NCBI GenBank assembly: GCA_029721435.1 | Contig: CM056576.1 | Span: 62,887,876-62,951,875, forward strand | Origin: Gymnothorax reevesii | Lineage: Eukaryota > Chordata > Actinopteri > Anguilliformes > Muraenidae | Length of the DNA stretch: 64,000 bases | Reading direction: 5' to 3' | Position numbers and translations under genes: made by a program | Shown here: positions 56,394 through 64,000 of the stretch, in pieces | Position numbering within the stretch: the stretch's first letter is position 1 | How the letters are laid out: the number at the start of each line of letters is the position of its first letter | The notes under the pieces: generated by a model | Told to the model about the DNA's origin: nothing | What the model saw: only the letters and a program-made list of their open reading frames with translations | The model's database searches: none

Positions 56394-57340
56394 TAATCAG
56401 TCTGGTGATCTGATGCATTTGGAAGAGACAAAGGGCAAATGCTTTTTTCCGGAACTGCAGGGTACTTTTTCAATCTGCCTTAACGTGTCAAATTCTCACC
56501 ATGACAAATGCTCGTCCAACCCGTTTGCATAAAACCAAACAGGTTTAATCTTTTACATCAGACTGGACTGAAAAGTAGAGTTGGTTTGATTTCCAGTTGT
56601 CAGAACACAGACCATCTGAACTCATATGGGAGATTTTGAAAGGGCGTGAAGGAAAGCACTCATCTTTACTATCCTAGAAACACTAAATGAATCTCTTGGA
56701 ACAACGGTGCTCCATCCCTCCACTAAAATTTTAAACTTGAAGACTATGCCAAGGCGTGCTGAAGTTAACTCGCAGCTTGTGGAGGTCTGACACCTTAAGT
56801 TGGTTTATGCTGATTTTCCATTAATGTGTCTCCAATGTACACTTACAGGACTGCTGTGCCTATGACCAGATATGCATAGGAGAACCAAAAAAAAAAAAAC
56901 CCTGCTCAAAAAAAATTCTTGGCCGATATGGGCCATGCAGACAAAGGCATTTTTAAAGGAAAAGTAAATGCTTGGTATAACTTCATTTCAAGATAAAGTA
57001 CATCATCTCGGCTATCCGCAACGATAAGCCATTACTTATCTTTTACACCAAGTAATTTGCGTGTAAATGTCTGTTATAAGACCGCTCAATCACGCTGGCA
57101 TGTTCGTTCGGCTAGAGGAGAATGGCTACGACACTTGGGCTGGTAGTTGACATCATTCACGTTTGAATCACCAGTTTCTTTCGAACACAACTGCTACGCA
57201 ACCCGTTTCAACATACTTTTCCTGACTGACAACCAATTGAAACAAAATTTTTGTTTTGTTTTAACAAACAATTAAGACCTTGCCTAGGCTATATGTAGCC
57301 TGTCATGATTACAAGGTGATTGGTGACAAAAAGATTCATT
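56394..57340. other. no recognised feature
   Basis: Unclassified sequence between a hAT and a Tc1 element. An A-run is at about 56887-56899. No terminal repeats or credible coding frames. Confidence 0.45.
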
Positions 57341-58826
57341 TACAACCTCAATTCCAAAATAGTTGGGATAAAGTGTAAATTGTCAATAAAATCCAAACAA
57401 AATGACTTTCAAATCCTACCAGCCAGTATTTTATAGAACAGAGATAGCATGGCAAATGTTGAAACTGAGAAATTTTACAATTTTATCCACAAAATGAGCC
57501 CATTTCCAATTTGCTACAGGTCTCAAAAAAGTTGGGACAGGGGCTTGTTTACCATGGTGTAGCATCCCACCATCTTTTTAACACAAAGTCTGGGCATTGA
57601 GGAGACAAGTTTCTTGAGTTTAGCCTTAGGAATTTGATCCCACTCATGTTTAATACAGGCTTCCAGCTGCTGGAGAGTTTCGGGTCTCCTTTAACTGAAT
57701 TTTCGTTTAATTATGCGCCAAATGTTCTCAATCAGTGAAAGATCAGAACTGCAGGCAGGGCAGTTCAGCACACGGACTCTTCTACTGAGTAGCCATGCTG
57801 TTGTAATAGCTGAAGTATGGTTTTGCACTGTCCTGCTGAAACACACTTTGCTACAGTCCATTTTAAATGAGCCTCGGCCCACAGAACACCGCAGCGCTTC
57901 TGGATCATGCTCAACAATGGCTTCCTTATTGCATGATAAAGTTTTAGGTGGCATCTGTGGATGGCAAGGCGGACTGCGTTTACAGACAGTGGTTCCTTGA
58001 AGTATTCCTGGGCCCATTGAGTTATATCAATGACAGAATCATGCCGGCGAGTGATGCAGTGGCGTCTGAGGGCCCGAAGATCACGGGCATCCAATGAAGG
58101 TCTTTGGCATCGTCCCCTTCAGAGATTTTTCCAGTTTTTCTGAATCTATTGATGTTAGGCACTGTTGATTTTGCAATTTGACGTTGAGGAACATTGTTTC
58201 AGTATTCCACAATTTTTTTACGCAAGTCTTCGCAGGTTGGAAAGCCTCTGGCCATCTTTACTTCTGAGAGACTCAGTATGTCTTAGACAACCCTTCAGTT
58301 AATTCTCATACAATTGCTTTTTCAGCCTTTGTTTGGCATGTGTCCCAACTATTTTGAGACCTACTGCAGCCAGAAAATTTGAAATAAGCTCATTTTGTGG
58401 AAATGTAAAATGTCTCAGTTTTGATATTTGAAATATTATCCAAGTTCTATTGTAAACTAGAAATGGTTTTTACGCATAAAAACAGATGTCTCCCCCTTCC
58501 CCCATTTCACATTTTAGAGAGTTATGGTCCCACCCTTCAATATGCCCAAGTCCAAATTGTTGCCATGGAAACAGAAAAAATAAAATCAAAAGCAGTTCGA
58601 ACCCTCAAAGGCACATCTACATGTTATGGAGAGACACTATCAAATTTGGTGAGAATTGGTTGAACAGTTTCAGAGTTATGCTCCGGAAATAAATGAGAAC
58701 GCCGACGCCGAAACCAACAGGAATTCAGGAATAGATAACATTGGCACATGTGATCTGAAAGTCACTGCATTTTTATTTTATTCACAATTTACACTTTGTC
58801 CCAATTATTTCGGAATTGGGGTTGTA
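57341..58826 (-). pseudogene. Tc1-like element with dead transposase, minus strand
   Basis: Left TACAACCTCAATTCCAAAAT and right ATTTCGGAATTGGGGTTGTA are inverted termini with TA at both ends. The minus strand encodes, from about 58090 to 57590, DARDLRALRRHCITRRHDS, ITQWAQEYFKEPLSVNAV, HRCHLKLYHAIRKPLL, a degraded region where the first acidic site should be, LLSRRVRVLNCPACSSDLSL followed by IENIW (catalytic E present), and the EACIKHEWDQIP end. A stretch of about 290 bp near 58450-58735 looks inserted. Same family as 46965-48533, opposite orientation. Confidence 0.88.
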
Positions 58827-59220
58827 CGTTTATGCTTCGATTTGAGACTACAAGGATGGAAATCTTAATAATCAGGCCAATTTGAAAAAAAATCTCAACT
58901 CTAAATCCGTGCATCGTTTTGTCCTTTTTGTAAATCATGAAAATTATGAAAGAGGCCTGAAAATAAACTCCCTATATGGCATTAAGTACGTATTTAAGGA
59001 GGGACAAAATCGTAAATATATTGACCACGCATTGAACGCAGCACAAGAAAGGTTTTGATGTTTTTTTAATGGCATTGCGTAAGCTTCCTCTAAGGGGCGC
59101 CAAGCTGTCAGGGAATTACAGTCCCATTACATTTTGGGTTGTAACTAGTAACTCTACAACGAAATGAGATAAAATCAAGTATGATGAGTCATATTGAAGG
59201 TATTAACTTGTACTTTAATA

Positions 59221-60701
59221 TACTGAGTACAAATTAAAATGCACCACTTGAAAAAAGTCAATATTTAAGTTCAAATGAGCAACAGCAACAACCCGACATG
59301 CCAGGTGCAAGAAATGCGAGAATTTCAAGTTAACTGTAACGCTAGGCAATTTTTTGTGAAAACGCAACATCTTGCACGTACACCACGGGAGAAATGAATT
59401 TCACTCTGAATTTGAGCACACATTGCCTTTAAAAGCATGTGAATCCGAATAAAATTTCACTTCTTGACTGACACTTGTGAAACGTCAACACCTTGCGGCG
59501 ACTTACAGCCCCTGAACGGGAACGTACCATAGGCATGCTTCGAATTGGCGCCAGCACCAGGGAAATTGCCAGACGACTACACTGCGCGCACACACAACGA
59601 TCGCAAAACTCCATCAAAGGTTTCTGCAAACGGAGAGCACTCAGGACCGTCCTCGACCGGGTCAACAACGTGTGACAACGGCACATCAGGACCGTCAGAT
59701 TGTACGGGATCATGTCCAAGACTGAACACTACCAGCGACAAGAACTGCTGCTCAAGTCCAAGGACGACGTGGATTCATTCACCCCAACACCGTACGGAAC
59801 CGTCTGCGAGCTGCAGGCCTGCGTGCAAGACGTCCTTATTTCGGCCCCATATTGACGGATCGTTACCAAAACCAGCGTCTACAGTGGGCAAACAGGCACC
59901 AGAATGGGCGACTACGACAATGGCACGGTGTCATCTTTTCTGATGAGTCACGTCTTCACTTAAGGAACGCAGATGGCCGTATACGTGTTTGGCGGAGACG
60001 TGGTGAACATTATAGCGCCGATTGTGTCATTCAAACGGACTGTTGGGGTGGTGGCAGCGTTATGGTGTCGGGTGGAATAAGCTACCGTCACAGAACCCCT
60101 CTCCATATCTGCTGAGGAAGGGTGAACAGCGTCTACTACCGGGACCAGGTGCTGCAGAACCATGTTGTGCCGTTCTTCAACCAACACCACGATGTCCACA
60201 CGTTCCAACAGGACAACGCTTGGGCACACACTGTAAGGGTGTCAATGCAGTACCTTGCACAGCAGAACATCCCTGTGCTTCAGTGGCCAGCTCTGTCACC
60301 CGACCTCTCCCCTATCGAGCACTTATGGGATGAAACTGGACGACGTCTTTCACGTCAACGCCAGATGGACAACATCCGAGAACTTGAGGTTGCCCTTGTT
60401 CAGGAGTGGAATGCTATCCCTCAGAACACTATCCAGAGACTGATCAACTCCATGCGACGACGATGCACCGCATGCGTCAATGCAAATGGCGGTCACACCC
60501 ATTATTGACTTTCCTGTTTGACACCTACACCAGTTAAACCCCTCTCGCGCATTAACATTATCGTGAATGAAATTGAATGATGTTTACATGTCTTCTTAAA
60601 TCATTCATTATCTCAAATGCATCATACGTATATACTTCACATATCAATCCGTGGAGCTATTCCAGATTTCGTGAGTGGTGCGTTTTCATATGGACTGAGT
60701 A
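59221..60701 (+). mobile_element. near-complete Tc1-like transposon (1.48 kb)
   Basis: TA (59219-59220) then TACTGAGTACAAATTAAAAT at the left; GTGGTGCGTTTTCATATGGA-CTGAGTA then TA (60702-60703) at the right. The inverted termini align over about 29 bp with a few differences. The length is normal for an intact Tc1 element, and no other element is inserted, so it looks among the younger Tc1 copies here. It carries the transposase pseudogene at 59493-60508. Confidence 0.9.
59493..60508 (+). pseudogene. Tc1 transposase, lightly damaged, DD34E triad intact
   Basis: Begins at TTG where an ATG is expected (RRLTAPERERTIGMLRIGAS, helix-turn-helix start). One frameshift falls near 59590-59600. From there a single frame runs to TGA at 60506-60508, with two internal stops (about 59723 and 60112). 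Domains in order: paired-like DNA-binding N-terminus, FSDESRLHLRN (first D, about 59938), WGGGSVMVSGG, HTFQQDNAWAH (second D, about 60214), SPDLSPIEHLW (E, about 60319). I count 34 residues between the second D and the E, the Tc1 DD34E signature. About 340 residues in all, the usual family length. Confidence 0.9.
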
Positions 60702-61948
60702 TATTAAGTGAAAATATATTTTGAGAAATTTTCATTAGAAGAAACAAGCAAAAACTACTCCGTCACGGAATTACATAAAATTGACGCGGTTTTTTTAATA
60801 TTGTGTTTAACTATCCAGAAAGTGATGTTCCTATCATAGTTAAGTTATGAAACTTCAATGTTAATATTTAAGGTATTTTTTGTTAATACTGTAAGTTATA
60901 GACACAAATATTGACTTAAACCCTGCTTTATGGGCAAGAAATTTCAAGAAGTCAATGTCACGGAATTACATGAGGCATTGTCACAGAATGACAACAATAG
61001 TATTAATTAGTTTCAATGCATTTATTTCAATATATTATACATATATACATAATTATTTACATTTTTACAGTTTAGCAATATATTGCAAACCGTTTCCCAC
61101 TTTTGACCAATCATAATACATACTTCAACATTTTTTTAAATCTCCATGTCAACATTGGCTTGGCGGCCCCCTCTAAGCAAATATGAACAAATTTGCTGTC
61201 ACGTGGGCATTTTAAGTTCGATGCATAGGCAATAATGTCATGGATGAAATTGGCACACTATTCAGCTGTTAAGTCTCGTAAATTAGACGATCAATCCTCC
61301 GATTCCTCATCAAGTAAAGTAATAGGGAGTTATAACCTCTATGATACAGTCGTTATGTTGCGCTCCTCATTGACTGACTGTCGCTATACTAACGCCTGTA
61401 CGGGAAAGCTCTAAAAGTGCTTCGCGCAGCCTCGTTATGAGTTGGAGGCTTCTTCTTCTTATTTTTGGTTTTATGGTGTTTCCAGACCTGTTGGTGTATT
61501 ACTGCCAACTATTGGATTCATTCAACATAAATTTCCCTATTCCTCTTATATCGAATTCCCACCAAAGCCTCGCCAAAGCGAACGAACCATTGTGTCGAAC
61601 AATGCGTTTGAACTCTGCATGCGTTCAGTGTGACTACAATTTCGATTCGTGTAATATACGAGCCGAATGTAGACGCAATGCATTGGCTTTTGAAGGAAAT
61701 TACGTCAACAACAAAGCTGCCTGCTGATTGGTCCAGCCAAAAAATTTCAGGTGAAGCGCCGCGATGTAGCTTTCCTTTAACGCCCTGATGGGAGCGATCA
61801 TCAAAGCCACCTAGCGGACGCAGGGCGTTAATCATTAACGTTAAGGGAGTTATCGTTTAACGGTGAGGATTCAGCCTCACCTAACTGAGTTCCGATGGCA
61901 CGTCACTACTCTTAATCAGCATGTCTTATGCATTAGTATTGAAAGTTC
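60702..61948. other. no recognised gene; repeat-like sequence
   Basis: Contains three 'GTCACGGAATTACAT'-like or 'GTCACAGAATGACA' motifs between 60760 and 60995, similar to half of the 23106 palindrome. At about 61860 a GTGAGGATTCAGCCTCACCT stretch resembles the dispersed CAGTG element family. The chance frames at 61437-61727 have no support. Confidence 0.45.
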
Positions 61949-62042
61949 AGACTGGAGCACTCGAATAACCTGCATCAATTTATTTAGGTGCCACTCCTGG
62001 CACCTATATAAATTGATGCAAGTGATTCGAGTGCTCCAGTCT
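61949..62042. repeat. near-perfect 94-nt hairpin
   Basis: Arms 61949-61993 and 61998-62042, each 45 nt, pair at 42 of 45 positions around a CTCC loop. The left arm starts AGACTGGAGCACTCGAAT; the right arm ends ATTCGAGTGCTCCAGTCT. Central part: GCATCAATTTAT-TAGGTGCCA. It could be a tiny MITE or a source of hairpin RNA. No flanking duplication is evident. Confidence 0.9.
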
Positions 62043-64000
62043 CGTCTTTTATTTGTATGTACTGTCTTTTCTGACAGCACTGACCTCTGCTGATAGAGCA
62101 GGGCTCTGAATTGTCACCGTTCTGGTCGCATATGCGACCAAAATTAACACTGACCCAGTGACATGCGTTCGGAGGTTAGTTTGGTGAGGCAGAATCCTCC
62201 CATTTGCTTAATTAGCATACAATTCACTCGTTTAAGACTATTCAGCAGAATAACAGGCCAGTTTAAGTTTCCACGGCATTATAACGCAGTACATCAAACC
62301 TGAAAATGCTCACAAAACTGCAGTTTTGCGCATACTTGCTTACAGAAAACCAGAGACATGTGCTGAGGTCAGACCAAGGGGGTAGGAATACACCCGGAAG
62401 TTGAAGCTCAATTGAACGGTCTAGAAGATAGCAGATGACCAACTAGCGGTAGCTTCTCCATTCACCCCCATTCATTTTGTCTGAATTTTGACATCAAATA
62501 ACTTCACACTAAAAACATTATGACCCTTCATGTCAGCGTGGCGACAATATTTTCTACAGAGAAACTACATTTTGTAGTCGACGTCTACTTTGTATGTAGC
62601 GTTATGGTCCAATACCAAAGCATTTTTAACCGATGGCACCAGACTAGGCTAAAAGTTAAGTGAAATGCCTGCGACTTTGTCGCACTGGACATAAATAACC
62701 GTACCGTTTAGGCCCGAAGCCCAGAGACAAATCATAGGCAGTGGATTGAGCCTCAGCGAAGTACCTATGAAGTAATAATTCGCAAAACATAGACGGAATC
62801 AGACTATACTTACAGACGCAATCGCTTACTCGCTGGGAATTGTGATCTACCAGACAGACTAACGTCCTGAGAAGCGGTAACTTATGTCAGCGAGCTGACT
62901 TCAAGCCTCATCCCGCCGTCCACCTCTTTTACGGTCAATGGGTGAGGCAGTGACCCAAACTTTTTTCACAGGATTTTGTGTAGCCTGCGAGCAGGCTCTA
63001 GTTTGCAATGGGAGGTGTGAGTTGCGAGAGGATTGGGGAGAGGGAGGGAAGAGAGAGCCTGCAGGAAAGCCAGGGGCTTTTGAACTCAGCCCCTAACAAG
63101 CTGTCCACGTAGTTAGACTAATTAGGTCTAAGCACTGGCACTCAGCAACGGTAATTTTTTTTTTTTTATCCAGCGCTAGCAGTTCAGAACTCTTGCGAAT
63201 TAAGGTAATTTTGACGACAAGTACGCACACCTGTTTTTGCAGCATGGTCACGCAACTTGCTGTCAGCTGTCCGATCGGAAAATGAGAATGGACGAAACCA
63301 CGTATTAGTGACCAAAATTACCTTCATTGACTGAAGACTTCTGAAATGAGTGCCAGTGCATAGACCCATTTATAATTAAATAATTTCTGTACTGAATGTA
63401 GCCCATTATTTTGTCGCTTTTACAGTGATCAGATGTGGCGGATTCGCATCTCAAAATGCAAATCAAATTTTGGCAGTTTTGACAATGCTAATCAACAATC
63501 TCTTAGCAAAAAACAAAGCAATTCAAAAAATCTTGATATTTCATGAATCCCGACTCATTGGCCTGCGAACGTCCAAATTCCCGAGCCACACAGCAATGGA
63601 AGTTTTCACAACTTTGATTGGCTGGAAAATGAGGCTCCTCATTTGCATACCAACAAATCAGTTTCTGGGGAGCCCATGCATGCACTTGGGACTCAGGAGA
63701 CTTTCTGATACAGTCATGCGCTCCATCATCTTTGACCGTGACAGCCAGACTCTGAGCCATCCGGAGCAATCACGTATTAAATTACAGTACGTTACTCTTT
63801 CTATTTTGTTGGCTAGTAAGCAGACTCGCGTCAACTAAGGAAAATCTCTGTAAATGATCATCATAACGAGGCCATATGATTTGTGTCTTGCCCCAACTCT
63901 ACTCTCTTTGCCAGCTGTCATAGGCATGAACTTATCTGAGGGTTTGCGGCAATTTCGTGTGACGCAACTAAACTTTCACAATTTTGGTAAGTTAACTAGT
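62043..64000. other. dispersed repeat fragments, no recognised gene
   Basis: Bases 62156-62350 are a diverged left arm of the CAGTGGCGTGCGG element (CGGAGGTTAGTTTGGTGAGG, CAGAATAACAGGCCAGTTTA). Bases 62935-63000 carry its inner 'GTGAGGCAGTGACCCAAACTTTT' module. Bases 62985-63090 and 63396-63421 have relatives near 1900-1990 and 1648-1672. A GGGCTCTGAATTGTCACC hAT-like terminus is at about 62101. The 137-codon frame at 63425-63838 is unrecognised. Confidence 0.5.

Noticed and set aside
63425..63838. 137-codon frame as a host gene
   Set aside because: No recognisable motif; it spans dispersed repeat fragments that also occur near 1.6 kb, and no splice sites support it.
39745..64000. First coding exon and promoter of lin9
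   Set aside because: Searched for a minus-strand exon ending in LIN9 N-terminal sequence with a GT donor in the right phase. Candidates near 35100, 42285, 43480 and 62830 failed on phase or sequence; nothing reported.
1..64000. Endogenous retrovirus or other viral insertion
   Set aside because: No LTR pair, primer-binding site, gag/pol/env-like frame or other viral hallmark was seen. The reverse-transcriptase remnants are LINE type.

Overview
This is vertebrate nuclear DNA, most likely from a ray-finned fish. It is AT-rich, has no bacterial-style gene packing, and is dominated by Tc1/mariner, hAT, piggyBac-like and PIF/Harbinger DNA transposons plus LINE and SINE fragments. Short interspersed repeats of a type common in teleosts (for example the 'GCAGACGCTCTTATCCAG' repeat at about 13.5 and 40.7 kb) support this.

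The only host gene I can identify is lin9, the DREAM/MuvB cell-cycle regulator, on the minus strand. Six consecutive internal coding exons join in frame with canonical splice sites: 39712-39744, 20683-20771, 19502-19606, 17211-17341, 16951-17076 and 6971-7128. Together they hold 642 nt (about 214 codons), from the N-terminal region through the DIRP domain. The first exon was not found, and all later exons should lie beyond the left edge. Introns range from 134 bp to about 19 kb, and nearly all their length is transposon debris.

Layout. 0-4.3 kb: LINE 3' fragment and its probable tail, separated by hAT-like DNA that includes a 1.5-kb foldback element. 4.3-7.1 kb: degenerate DNA, an inverted-repeat MITE, and a lin9 exon. 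8.2-9.7 kb: hAT. 9.9-12.6 kb: dead Tc1 split by a hAT. 12.7-14.6 kb: tandem AGGTCA-rich repeats. 14.8-16.9 kb: L1 ORF2 remnant split by a TIR element. 16.9-20.8 kb: four lin9 exons with a SINE and small repeats between them. 21-23 kb: compound repeat. 23.3-30.4 kb: two inverted copies of a 2.3-2.9-kb repeat. One copy carries a tandem nuclear-receptor-motif element; the other splits a Tc1. 34.8-35.1 kb: Harbinger fragment. 35.7-38.5 kb: a four-level nest of elements. 39.3-39.7 kb: Tc1 end next to the small lin9 exon. 42.6-52.8 kb: long-TIR element opened by a piggyBac-like element, which itself holds several Tc1, hAT and other repeats. 54.6-56.4 kb: hAT with exon-like remnants. 57.3-60.7 kb: two more Tc1 elements. 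61.95 kb: near-perfect 94-nt hairpin.

I see no new coding system. The most unusual signals are architectural and regulatory: a group of short elements with TATCCC-type termini and end hairpins, repeat-borne arrays of CTCF-like and nuclear-receptor-like motifs, deep transposon nesting datable by target-site duplications, and the 94-nt hairpin.
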